Of a stretch of DNA of 64,000 nucleotides, positions 45,385 through 57,371 are shown piece by piece. The stretch comes from Fallopia convolvulus (lineage: Eukaryota > Streptophyta > Magnoliopsida > Caryophyllales > Polygonaceae): assembly GCA_964016875.1 (NCBI GenBank), contig OZ024724.1, positions 37,037,786 to 37,101,785 on the forward strand. The letters are read 5' to 3'. The translations under genes and the position numbers were made by a program. Under the pieces are notes generated by a model. That model ran no database searches. It was not told the DNA's origin and saw only the letters and a list, made by a program, of their open reading frames with translations. Position 1 is the stretch's first letter; every line of letters begins with the position of its first letter.

Positions 45385-45745
45385 ATGAAAGTGCATTGAA
45401 AACAGGTAAAAGTGCATTAACAACAGCTAAAAGTGAACCAGAAAGTAATAATAGCGCATAAGAAAGAAGTGCAAGTATAATGTCAAAAAGTGCACTGAAA
45501 ACAGGTAAAAGTGCATTATAAACAGGTAAAAGTGCACCCGAAACTAATAATAGCGCATAAGGAAAAAGTGCAAGTAAATGTCAAAAAATGCATTGAAAAC
45601 AGGTAAAAGTGCATTAAAACCAGCCAAAAAGTGCAAGTATAAGGTCAAAAAGTGCACTGAAAACAGGTAAAAGTGCATTTAAAATATGTAAAAGTGCATT
45701 AAAAATAGGTAAAAGTGCACTCGAAACTAATAATAGCGCATATGA
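45385..45745 (+). repeat. AAAAGTGCAT array in transposase intron
   Basis: About 15 motifs fill the intron 45354-45755 of the transposase gene. A larger block with GCACCAGAAA/GCACCCGAAA + CTAATAATAGCGCATA recurs about every 100 bp, and also matches the array near 40880. Confidence 0.9.
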
Positions 45746-46619
45746 AAAAATATACCTATTAGTCCTGTATGTAGCATCAAAGGACACAACTTCTCCAAAG
45801 AAGGCAAAGTTTTTTCTTGAGATCGGATCAGCCCAAAACAACCTTGTCAACCGGTCTTGGGAATCCACATCGTATTCAAAGAAGAATGCATCATAAAGTT
45901 CTTTTTTTTGATTGAATTTATGGATTAACACCTGAGCGTCTGAACCAGCAAAGAATGCCAACAAATCTCTTCGGAAGTTTTTGAAATCAACAAGTGAAGC
46001 CCCCACGTTTGAATAGCCACCTACAAGTTCCTTAAACACCCTATGGCATTTTGTAGGACCGACATTGGCTTTAGAACAATCGAGGATAAACTTCTTGTGG
46101 CCCATATGCAGATTTCAATTGGACTTTAAAACTACGAAAATCTACGCTCCACAGGCATATGTGTATGACGCTCTACAAATGTGCTCACTACATAGCCCTT
46201 TCTCCCGGCAAATTTAAAAACAATTCTTTCCACACAACCAACCCGTTTCGATCTCCTTTGACGAATTCGTTTAATTCGAGTATCCTTGTAACCTTCTTTT
46301 GAACATGTCATCCACTTAGTTATGACAGTGTCATCTTTTGTATGGCGAGTCCCGTGACGAACTTCGAATGCACAAGAAGATGCATATCTTTTGTAGAACT
46401 CCGTACCTTCATCCAAAGTGGTGAAACGTTGACCTTCATATGGTTTCAACTCGGATGGACACGTGGGCAAATAGTATGTCGTTCCCCCTTGAGATAGCTC
46501 AATGGACTATTCACAACTGTTTTTAGGTGATTCCTCATTCAGAATAGTAGTTGAAGAAGAGTTTGATGTCCCCGCTACAACTAACATAAAAAGGGAAATA
46601 TAAAGGTGTTAGTTGAAAA

Positions 46620-47090
46620 GCAGTAAAAGTGCATTGAAAGTATAATAAAGTGCATTGTATACTAGTAAAAGTGCATTACTTAAATCAGTGAAAAGTAAAA
46701 AGTCATACAAAGTGCTATTAAGTAGCAAAAGTGCACTCTTAGGTGTAAAAAGTGCATTATTAACTGTGAAAAGTGCAATAAAAATATGTTCTCTATAAGG
46801 TCAAAATATATGTTCTCTAAACAAAATGAAAAGCGCATTGTTAAGTATAAAAAGTGCACTATTAAGGCTGAAAAGTGCATTGTCATATACTAGTTATACT
46901 CCTTTATGAAAAGTGCAAGTAACTAGGAAAAGTGCACTATTAAATCCTAAAAGTGCATTATTAAGTCCTAAAAGTGCATTATCAAACGAGAAGTGCAAAA
47001 GTGCGTTATTTAAGTATGAAAAGTGCACTAGTAAGCCCTAAAAGTGCATTCTTAAGTCATAAAAGTGCAGTATTAAGTCCCAAAAGTGCA
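46620..47090 (+). repeat. AAAAGTGCAT array in transposase intron 1
   Basis: About 22 motifs, with units such as AAAAGTGCATTATTAAGTCC, occupy the large first intron (46575-47318). Confidence 0.9.
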
Positions 47091-47486
47091 ACGTCGATTC
47101 ACACAGTTCAATCGATTCACTTAGTTCGGATTCGTCTGGTATTGAGTTCGATTCACACAGTTCAATCGAAATCCAACTAGATTCACACTTGACCAGTTCA
47201 ATCGATTCCGAAAAAATCACACTGATTCAATCCCTCTTACCACTTACAACACAGATTCAATCACACAGATTCCGGAAATTGTTCGATCTCGTTCAATGTA
47301 TTTATGAATCCCTCTTACCACGTTCTGCCATGGTCTACTACTTTTTTATGGATAAAATTTAAATATTATATAATTGTACATTATCACCTCTAATATGTAT
47401 TGTAGCAATACTACTTTTTTTTTATTAATAAGCATTCTTCACATATTGTAATAATATTACCTCATTCATTACTATTACTTACCATA

Positions 47487-49975
47487 TGTAATAACTGTGG
47501 TTTTTGAGGATATTTTTGAATTTTTCTCGGATATCCTTTTAATCTTTTTGTCCGTTTTAACGCTTAATCCAATATTTTTGTTGGAGATTAAATCCTAGAA
47601 AATTATTGGTGATATCCTAAAATCACAAAGAAATGATTTTATGGATCGGTGTGAATTCTAGGATTTTTCAGTGGAAAAAGAATATTTATTGGTTAAGCCG
47701 TTTTTTAAATTATGTACCGGAAGGAATTTAAAATACGAAATGAAAGCCTTAAAAATTGATGGTAGCAAGATAAAATCATGGAAAATTAGTTTTATTGGTC
47801 TACATAATTTACGGGACGTTTTTCATTTAGTGAGTTTTTCCACCCGAGGTACATAATTTTACCGCTTTAACGCGAGTCCCGTTCCGAGACGGAAAAATCC
47901 TATTAGGCCGACTTCCAATTCTTAATGGGGAAGGAAAGGCTGAAATGTGTTTACAAGATATGTATGCATATCTTTATGCCTTGTCAAAGGCTACTAATTC
48001 ATTTTCAAAGCAAGGAGTTCGAGAGCTATGGACGGAACAACGAACTCGGCGCATCTTCACCGCCGGCTACCTCCTCCTTGCCTCCTCCACTCCATCTTCA
48101 TCTTCACTACTTCTTCTTCCTCTTGGGATTGTGGGCTGCTGCAAAAGAAGAGCTAGAACCAGCCATTGAGAGGACGGAACGACGACGGTTTCGGGTGGAA
48201 GAATTCCATCACCGCCGGTCATCTTCTTGCTTCGTCAAGCGTCGTCGCCGATGACCACCTCTGCTCCGACCACCACCCACCAAGAGGGCTACTCCCGGGA
48301 AACGCCCAACCACCCTCGGGCCCGGGGATCGAGCCACTATCGAGCCAAACGAGCCATGGGTTCAAGTGAAGGTATTTACGATCGAAATTAATTAGCGGGT
48401 TGGTTGCGGAGCCACCGTAAGGACCTTTCGGTTCTGCTTTGCTAATTAAATTTATGGTTTTTATAATCTTGACGTTGATATGGTCCCGTAGGTTCAAACC
48501 GCTCGAGAAACGGATGTCCAGATCTTCCGTTATAGCGTATACAAGTTTTGACATCGATTGGCAGGTAAAGGACTTCGGATAATTACTCAGGATTCGTTGT
48601 TAATCTGTTTGATCCGAGATTTGGTCACCTTTAAGAACTGTTACTGAGGAACACTTTTTGTTTAGAAAGTTGTTCCAAAAGTGAAGCGGATAATTAGTTA
48701 TAATTTCGCCAAGATGGCTCCTTAAAGCATGATAACTAAGGATTGGTTATATATCGATATTCGGAAATTAAATCGTCTATCGATTAGGAGATTGTAGAAT
48801 TTGAGTATACAACTAAGAAGTGTTTCCGTCAGCTCGTTTTTGAGAAATCTTTTGTTATATTTGACAACAGGGGACCACTTTGCGGGTTAGCTATTGTTTG
48901 TTGGCCTAGAGAATTCGTCTTCAAGCTAAGTCGTCTAGACTTACTTAGCTTGCGATCATGTTATGTGTTAAACTAGTAAATTGAATGTGTGGTCCTCTAT
49001 TTTGGAATATTCTTCCATAGTATATTTTCATATTGGAAAGCTATTGGAATAGTTTCAATGATTTTTATTATGTGCAACTTGATCTCTGCGGGTGTGATTA
49101 TGGACACGGACAAGTCGGTGGAGAAGAGACCCCGGACATAGTCATACGGCGTGTGGAGATCACCTTCAAAAATTGATTGTTTTGGCAAGTGCTCTAGTAG
49201 AGGCTTAGTCGGGGAAAGAAGGGTGATGGGAAAGAAAATGGGCATGAGTTTAGCGTGCGCGCTAGCCGTGTACCATGTTTCAAAGGCAGGTTTGGGTTGC
49301 CTAAATTGGAGAATGATTATGGTTTGGATTATGGAGGAATTGTTGTTGGTTGTTATGATATATGTTGCATGAGCATTACATTGATTAATCTCGTGCTTAT
49401 TTGTTGTTGTGGAATTGAGTGTTGGTTGGGAATTGATATGCTAGTCTATATAACTATATGACGTGTTTTGGTGTACATATTAGTTTGATATGTATATGAA
49501 TGACTGAGTGCATTATTTTGATAATCTATGTTTTGTTCTACATGTTTGATTTGCTTGTTTGGCCCATACCGGGATTGTTAGCTAATGTGTTCCACTTCCA
49601 ATGTTTTAGGTAAACATCCTTGTATGGGAAATGTTCCAGGAGATCAATTCTTGGACGATGATGCTCGAACTCGACGTGACGTGTCTTAGTGGGAATTGAG
49701 GGCTTGAGTCCCTAGTTGCAAGGAGAGTGTAGTTAATAGTAATATTGAGTTGATGTTGGTAGACGGAAGGTTGGCTTTAGTACTAGCAGTCAATTGCATT
49801 CACATTGGTTATCGAGTTGTTTTATAAATGATAAGTTGGATGTTTTCTTGGCTTTTCTTGCTGTGTCTTTGTTGCAAGGTCCAATATTCGTGAATTTTTT
49901 GTCAGACTTGTTTTGGTGGACCCAGGTGTGGTCCACAACTAGGTAACAAACCGGATTATAAGATGGGGTGTTACA
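47487..49975 (+). repeat. 5' LTR of element A
   Basis: This is a 2489-bp LTR. It contains small open frames (for example 47925-48254) that recur in the 3' LTR; I see no protein domain in them. Its 3' portion matches the solo LTR at 10068-12780. Confidence 0.9.
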
Positions 49976-52289
49976 GATTGGTATCAGAGCCAAGGTTGAC
50001 AACAGAGGCACAAGGTCCTAACAATTGAGCACGTGAGGTCCAACTTAGAGTTCCTTTTACACAAAAACTTGATTTTTGGGGCATAGTGCATTTGGGATAG
50101 AAAGACACGTCGAGACATCATCATCATACATGAGGATCTCCGTAAACATTTTGCTTGTTTAATAGAAGTAGATGTTTGTAGAAATCCAAGTAACTGATTG
50201 TGTTGATAGATTAATGTCCTGATAAGTAAAATAAGTAAAGATTGATTGTGCGGAAGGAGAAAAGCAATTGCTCTTGCGCTCAAGTTAAGAATACTAATGA
50301 GTAATATAAGATATGTAAGCCTAATTATAAAAAAGATACTAATTGTTCTCGAGGATGGTGTAACGATGGATGTTACTACCTCTATAAGTGGAAGAACTAG
50401 TAGACACAGTGAAGAATGATGACGTGATAACGTTAAACCTAAATTAACGCTTAGTTAAAGAAGGTTGGTAAAATTAATTGAGTAACTAAGCATGATTATT
50501 AGTGCATTAGCTTTCTAAGGAGGGCTATTTTAGACACGACTTACAATTCATGAAAAGTGAGCCTTAGGACAAGGCTATGGAAGTAATCTTGTACCGTATT
50601 TTGAAGACCGAAGTGGAGATAATACCATAATGTGATAGACAAATGGTTGGGGTTGACTTTCACAATAGACATTATTAGGTGACTTAGGAAAGAAACATGA
50701 GATGAAGAGCTCAACACGATTAGGAGGCATGAGCTACCATCGACAATACCTTTGACAAGCTTGCTAAAAAGTAGGTTGGGGGACGAATTCCCAAACATCT
50801 TCAATCAAGTAATAATGAGGTTTGTGACTATAGGAGAATCCATGTTGGAAATACAAGTATATATAATAAGATTATGACCTTGAACGGTATAGTTGGGAAC
50901 TAACCATCCTTCAATGATCAAGGTAGGAAGATCCACGAGTTAACCCAAAGAGGAAGACAAGAGTCAGCTTTGGTCTAAACTAGTCGTATTTTTTTTGGTT
51001 GATCTAATGAGACAACACCTCTGGGTTATCGATTCACCATATCACATAATAACTAGTGAGATTGGAAGGACCTATTTTAGGTATCCAAGCTTTGGTTAAA
51101 GGATCACGAGTGAGGAGGAGACTCTACAAAGATGTTGTTGAACATTAGTATGATTCTAATAAAGAGTATAAGTGACAGGATATAAAAGATATTCGTAGAA
51201 GTATGACGACAATGATGATGAATATTGAGAACCAAAAAGATCGTTGGGGTATGTCAACCTGTTTGAAAGGTTGTTAGTTTTTTGATATCCATCAAGTTAT
51301 TGGATAAATATTTTAGTTGATTGGAATATGCTATTCATGAGATCAAGTAGAGATTGAAGTTTTGGATTCCCAAGGTGTGAAAGGATTGAGGATGATTTCT
51401 ATACGAGCTATAAGGATTTTACTCCAATGAAGGTTGGAATGTAGCAATGATGATCAGTGGGGGGTGATAACTTAGATGCAATTGGAGGCAATAGATAAAA
51501 GATCATATATATGTTCTAAAGTGTCATCATAGCAAGATTCGATGACATTTGTGATGAAGAAGGATGGCTTAGTCGTGGTGTAGCAATTATTAAGAATAAA
51601 TCAAGAATGCTCTCAAGGGCATGTGCTTGTTTTCTTCCAATGATGATTTATTAGACCATCTTCAAGTGAAGTGTTAATCTTGAGTTGATCTATGATTTGG
51701 AGATCATAGACTATGAATTAAGGATGAAGATAGCTTGGGAACTAAATTCGGGAGTGGAAGATGTAAAAACTCTAGGATAAGTTGCTTCTATTGGAGGAAG
51801 AGTTTGTGGACTAGTAGTGGTGCCATAGTTTGAAGTACCACTAGATATTTTTAATGTTATTCGAGCCATCTGGGTGGGATTTCTTCTGAATTTGAGGGGC
51901 ACATGAGTTTTGCCTAATCAAAATGCTGTTGCAGAGCATTTGGGTTAGTTTGGGGAATTGTAGATGCAACCGAGATCGAAGGTAGTTGACTGTATGTCAA
52001 AGAAGTATGGTCTAAGGAGTTAGGTTAGTAATGAGTGTGGCAAAAGCTGCCAAGTTATGCAGTGATGGATATATGGGGTACTAGTGATCTACCTTTCAAG
52101 AGGACAAGGAAAGACTACACATCTAGAATGTACCTGATGTTTGTAAGTTGTGAATGTTATTATGGGATTAGCTTTCTGGATTACCAGTTTCGAGTGGGAT
52201 AGATTATAGTAGTGGATTGGAGCTGGAGAGGAGACGAATATCGAAAGTTCTGAACCGTATAGTCTGAAAGAAGGATATTTTCCTATGAT

Positions 52290-52545
52290 TGTGTACTGAT
52301 TACCGAGAGTTGAACTAAGTAATTCTTGTGAACAGAAACTCATTGTCCTATAATGATGACTTGTTGGACCAATTGCATGGCGGCATGGTGTTTTCAAAAG
52401 TGGAATTGAGATCGGGTTATCATTAGTTGAAGAAAAGATATTCCTATGATGGCTTTTTGAGGAAGATATGATCATTATAAAGGTGTAGTGATGTCGTTTA
52501 GATTGACGTATGCCCTTACAATGTTTATGGAGAGATAAAATGAGT
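52290..52545 (+). pseudogene. Reverse transcriptase remnant of element A
   Basis: Plus-strand translation gives DYRELN, then LLDQLHGGMVFSKVELRSGY and a GHYEFLVMPFGLTNAP-equivalent region, interrupted by stops at several positions. This is the N-terminal half of a Ty3/gypsy RT. No uninterrupted domain remains. Confidence 0.8.
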
Positions 52546-55328
52546 GTTCATTGACTACTTGGTAAGGTTCATGGTGAAATTAGATCACATAATTCCTCAG
52601 GTTTAAGTTCGAAATAAGAAATTGTAAAAGTTACATTTCTTGTCAAGGTTGGAATGATTACACAAAGGCTGTGATGGGAATTTGGAAATAACCATTTGAT
52701 AAGTGATTTCACTTGGGTCGTAAAGAATAAAATGTTTCTAGTATGATTTGGCAATCATATAAGTTTTGCAATTATATGAGTTTTGCAATTGTAGTTGTTT
52801 GAGATGAAAAGATGTAAGCTTTCTTTTGCATTATAGCAATTGCTATACCTATTGTTATACTTAGTATCTTGTAAAACTCTTTTGAGTTAGTATATCCTTG
52901 GTATCCTATACCAATTAAGGAGTATGGTCAAATTTTCCAGAATAGTTCGATTATAAGTAAAGAAATTTGGTAAGATTCTTTACAAATCTGTGTTGGTCTC
53001 CGAAGAGCATGGAGTAACTCTGTACTTCTCTAAAAGTTTGGGATTGTTTTCAGTCAACGATTATTGGAATTCTATAAGCAGTTGCTAGTAGTTCATCTTG
53101 GTTGACATCATGACCTAAGAAAGTCATTGCCTTTTTAGCGGAATTTCCCTTGAAAGTAAGTTGATATGAACTCTTGGAATGGAACCCTTTCTAAGGAATG
53201 ATATTGTAGTAATCCTTTCATTGGAATAAAGGATGTACTAGTAATTTCTCCATTAGTTGTTATTTGTTTTCAGGTTGTCTTGAAAACTTAAATCTCTTTG
53301 AGATAAGATAGTCAAGGGAGGACTTTAAGCAGAACTCCAATGGGTCTGGAGTTTGGATATGTAAATTAGTATTGATATTCAATCTCAGTCTGATAAATTG
53401 TTGGATATAGAGAGTGGACACGTGAGGATATGTTTTTGATCCTAAGAGTTAGGTTGCTCAACAAGTCAAAATGTTAAGTGAAGTCTAAATAGTTCTTTGA
53501 TGAAAAAGACTGAAAATTGTCAATGAAGACAATTTTGTTGGAAAGTATTGGACTAAAGGTATTATTGCCCAATATGTTGGTATAGTAATGCGTAAGGGTG
53601 TAGTTTGAAGTAGTTGAAAGAGAGATAACTAATTTTGAATGTCAGTATGCCCAAACTGAGTTTTGGTTGAGAAAAAGATATAAAGGATTGACAAGATAGG
53701 TTATTATCTTGTCATGTGTTGGATAAATCTCATATTCTTGGTTAAAGTAATAGTGAGATTTTATCTTAAAAAGGAAATTGAGTAAGGATTTTAAGTAATC
53801 CTTGTAAAGGAACTAATTTGAGAAGGACTAAAGGTTTAGTTTGGATGACAACAAGGTTGTGTGAATACCCTAGGATTCTATTCAGAATTTGTTGACCAGA
53901 TCAAGGAAAAGTAGTATGGGAAAGTAATATTGTTTAAGATCAATGGAGAAGATCAAGAAGGTAAGACACCGAGATTTGTTATTCAAGATTATGGATTGCT
54001 TGGTTTCAAAACTGTTCATGAGTATCTGTTGTTGATGAGCTTTGAAAGCTTATTTCAAAGGAAGCATATTTATTTGCTTAATTAGTTCACCGTGGAACAA
54101 GTAAACGTATAAGGATTTGAGATGTGAAGCAAAATGTCACCAAGTTCGTTTTGATATGCTTGGTTTGTCTAGAAGTCCTAATTGAGCATAGAAGACCAGA
54201 TGAAATGTTATAGTCTCTTCCTGTTTCAGAAGGAAAGTGGGAAGATGTTACAACGGATTCTTGTCATTAGTCGTTCAAGACTTAATGAAAGAAGGGTGCA
54301 TATGGAGGTTGTTAATAAACTCACCTAGAGTGCTCTTTTTAATACAATTGAGATGACTTAAAGAGTACAGAAGTTAGCTGAGGTGTTCATGCATGAATTT
54401 TTTCATCTTCATAAAACCTGAAAGACTATTATCTCGGATTTAGATGAATGGTTCATGCCAAAGTTTTGAAAGGAGTAACATCAAGCCTTGGGATTGAATT
54501 GAATTTTAGTATTGGCTTCCCTCATCAAATTGATGAATGAGGTAAAGAAACAAATTCAAACTTCTGAGGATATGTATTCAGGATTCCACACGAGTTGGAA
54601 TGGTAGTTTGAGGTTGAGTGAATTCACATACAAGAATCTTGATTTCAGGATAGAGAAAATGACTCTTTTAAGGCTTTATAAAGCCAGAAGTGTTGGTTGT
54701 CAATTTGTTGAAATGACAATGCTGACAAGGTTCTTCATGGGCCATACTTGGCCAAGAGAACAACAATTGATATCGCACTAACACGATCAAGGGTGCTAAC
54801 TGCTCAAAAGCAACAACAGTTGTGTGTTGTTTTAATTAGAGAGCATGTTGAGTTCATTGTAAAGAACGACGTTTTTGTTATTATATCCGCCTTGAAAGGC
54901 GTATTCCGCTGGGGAAGGCGAGATAACGTAAATGCTCGCTATGATTGGATTTTTCGAGATATTGGAAAGAACTGGTAAGCTTGTTTATCGGTTGGCATTG
55001 CCACCCCTAGTGCATCCTATCCGTAATGTCTTCCTTTGATTAGGTTATCTTGGCCTAAAAATGGAAGTGAAGAAAAGACTTGAGAAATTAGACGGAAAAT
55101 GCGGAGCCATTTTCCAAAGTTAATGAATGTTGTAAAAAAAGAAGTTTGGTAACTATGCAGTGATTGTTGTGTGCTTTGTGCAGAAGTAACATCATGTTTT
55201 TTTCTAAGGGGGTACTACAAACTTCTGTATAGGTTTGTAGTGGTTGTGCATATGTGCTTGTGCTATCTTTCCATATGATTCGAATTCTCCTTGGTTTCGA
55301 GAACGAAACCATTTTAAGGGGGTACTAA

Positions 55329-57371
55329 TGTAATAAATGTGGTTTTTGAGGATATTTTTGAATTTTTCTCGGATATCCTTTTAATCTTTTTGTCCGTTTT
55401 AACGCTTAATCCAATATTTTTGTTGGAGATTAAATCCTAGAAAATTATTGGTGATATCCTAAAATCACAAAGAAATGATTTTATGGATCGGTGTGAATTC
55501 TAGGATTTTTCAGTGGAAAAAGAATATTTATTGGTTAAGCCGTTTTTTAAATTATGTACCGGAAGGAATTTAAAATACGAAATGAAAGCCTTAAAAATTG
55601 ATGGTAGCAAGATAAAATCATGGAAAATTGGTTTTATTGGTCTACATAATTTACGGGACGTTTTTCGTTTAGTGAGTTTTTCCACCCGAGGTACATAATT
55701 TTACCGCTTTAACGCGAGTCCCGTTCCGAGACGGAATAATCCTATTAGGCCGACTTCCAATTCTTAATGGGGAAGGAAAGGCTGAAATGTGTTTACAAGA
55801 TATGTATGCATATCTTTATGCCTTGTCAAAGGCTACTAATTCATTTTCAAAGCGAGGAGTTCGAGAGCTTTGGACGGAACAACGAACTCGGCGCATCTTC
55901 ACCGCCGGCTACCTCCTCCTTGCCTCCTCCACTCCATCTTCATCTTCACTACTTCTTCTTCCTCTTGGGATTGTGGGCTGCTGCAAAAGAAGAGCTAGAA
56001 CCAGCCAATGAGAGGACGGAACTACGACGGTTTCGGGTGGAAGAATTCCATCACCGCCGGTCATCTTCTTGCTTCGTCAAGCGTCGTCGCCGATGACCAC
56101 CTCTGCTCTGACCACCACCCACCAAGAGGGCTACTCCCGGGCAACGCCCAACCACCCTCGGGCTCGGGGATCGAGCCACTATCGAGCCAAACGAGCCATG
56201 GGTTCAAGTGAAGGTATTTACGATCGAAATTAATTAGCGGGTTGGTTGCGGAGCCACCGTAAGGAAATTTCAGTTCCGCTTTGCTAATTAAATTTATGGT
56301 TTTTATAATCTTGATGTTGATATGGTCTCGTAGGTTCAAACCGCTCGAGAAACGGATGTCTAGATCTTCCGTTATAGCGTATACAAGTTTTGACATCGAT
56401 TGGCAGGTAAAGGACTTCGGATAATTACTCAGGATTCGTTGTTAATCTGTTTGATCCGAGATTTGGTCACCTTTAAGAACTGTTACTGAGGAACACTTTT
56501 TGTTTAGAAAGTTGTTTCAAAAGTGAAGTGGATAATTAGTTATAATTTCGCCAAGATGGTTCCTTAAAGCATGATAACTAAGGATTGGTTATATATCGAT
56601 ATTCGGAAATTAAATCGTCTATCGATTAGGAGATTGTAGAATTTGAGTATACAACTAAGAAGTGTTTCCGTGAGCTCGTTGTTGAGAAATCTTTTGTTAT
56701 ATTTGACAACAGGGGACCACTTTGCGGGTCAGTTATTTTTTGTTGGCCTAGAGAATTCGTCTTCAAGCTAAGTCGTCTAGACTTACTTAGCTTGCGATCA
56801 TGTTATGTGTTAAACTAGTAAATTGAATGTGTGGTCCTCTATTTTGGAATATTCTTCCATAGTATATTTTCATATTGGAAAGCTATTGGAATAGTTTCAA
56901 TGATTTTTATTATGTACAACTTGATCTCTGCGGGTGTGATTATGGACACGGACAAGTCGGTGGAGAAGAGACCCCGGACATAGTCATACGGCGTGTGGAG
57001 ATCACCTTCAAAAATTGATTGTTTTGGCAAGTGCTCTAGTAGAGGCTTAGTCGGGGAAAGAAGGGTGATGGGAAAGAAAATGGGCATGAGTTTAGCGTGC
57101 GCGCTAGCCGTGTACCATGTTTCAAAGGCAGGTTTGGGTTGCCTGAATTGGAGAATGATTATGGTTTGGATTATGGAGGAATTGTTGTTGCTTGTTTGGC
57201 CCATACCGGGATTGTTAGCTAATGTGTTCCACTTCCAATGTTTTAGGTAAACATCCTTGTATGGGAAATGTTCCAGGAGATCAATTCTTGGACGATGATG
57301 CTCGAACTCGACGTGACATGTCTTAGTGGGAATTGAGGGCTTGAGTCCCTAGTTGCAAGGAGAGTGAAGTT
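55329..57371 (+). repeat. 3' LTR of element A (interrupted)
   Basis: It is nearly identical to the 5' LTR over about 1.8 kb, with scattered single-base differences. It lacks about 210 bp and stops at GGAGAGTGAAGT where TGTAACATCCCC of element B begins. Confidence 0.9.

Larger units (their letters stand above)
36117..47331. mobile_element. Large MULE-like unit with ULP1-like and FAR1-type transposase genes (right end not defined)
   Basis: The left border starts GAGTTTGGTTCAAATAAAAC, the same end as the small elements at 7759 and 34877. Inside, a ULP1-like gene (+) and a FAR1/MULE transposase gene (-) converge, each starting with a tiny first exon near the unit's ends. Introns and spacers are filled with AAAAGTGCAT arrays. 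The matching right TIR was not found. LTR element A begins at 47487 and may have replaced or displaced it. The pairing of a MULE transposase with a ULP1-like gene is known from Kaonashi-type MULEs. Confidence 0.6.
43656..47331 (-). pseudogene. FAR1/FHY3-type MULE transposase, inactivated
   Basis: Likely exons are complement(43656..43660, 43737..43802, 43966..45353, 45756..46574, 47319..47331). The first exon is only 13 nt (MAER plus one base). In order: a FAR1 DNA-binding zinc domain (FYKRYASSCAFEVRHG; HTHMPVE), a MULE DDE domain (FDATYRTNRY; VTDQDMAMKSAI; CMWHIMQKVP; TSTSEVQNNFFGHF), a SWIM zinc finger (CSCREFERVGMPCRHMFF) and a C-terminal zinc knuckle (CGRCKKYANHNRSTC). Lesions are an in-frame TAG at 46507-46509, a frame change near 46110-46133 (the 819-nt exon breaks phase), and a TAG at 44576-44578 just before the SWIM region. 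The DDE residues themselves are present. The gene therefore looks recently inactivated. Confidence 0.8.
47487..57371 (+). mobile_element. Ty3/gypsy LTR retrotransposon A, decayed interior, 3' LTR interrupted
   Basis: The 5' LTR (47487-49975) starts TGTAATAACTGTGG and ends GGGGTGTTACA. A tRNA-Met PBS, TGGTATCAGAGC, follows at 49979-49990. A polypurine tract AAGGGGGTACTAA (55316-55328) precedes the 3' LTR (from 55329). The interior has gag-pol order but no long frame. RT remnants lie near 52290-52545 (LLDQLHGGMVFSKVELRSGYH), an integrase zinc region near 54130-54250, and a GPY/F-type integrase end near 54850-55020 (GVFRWGRR). The 3' LTR lacks about 210 bp present in the 5' LTR (after 57190 relative to 49343-49556) and is cut at 57371 by element B. 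Confidence 0.9.

Noticed and set aside
47925..48254. 109-codon frame inside the 5' LTR of element A, repeated at 55767-56096 in the 3' LTR
   Set aside because: Conservation between the two copies is explained by LTR identity. The low-complexity Ser/His/Leu content shows no domain.
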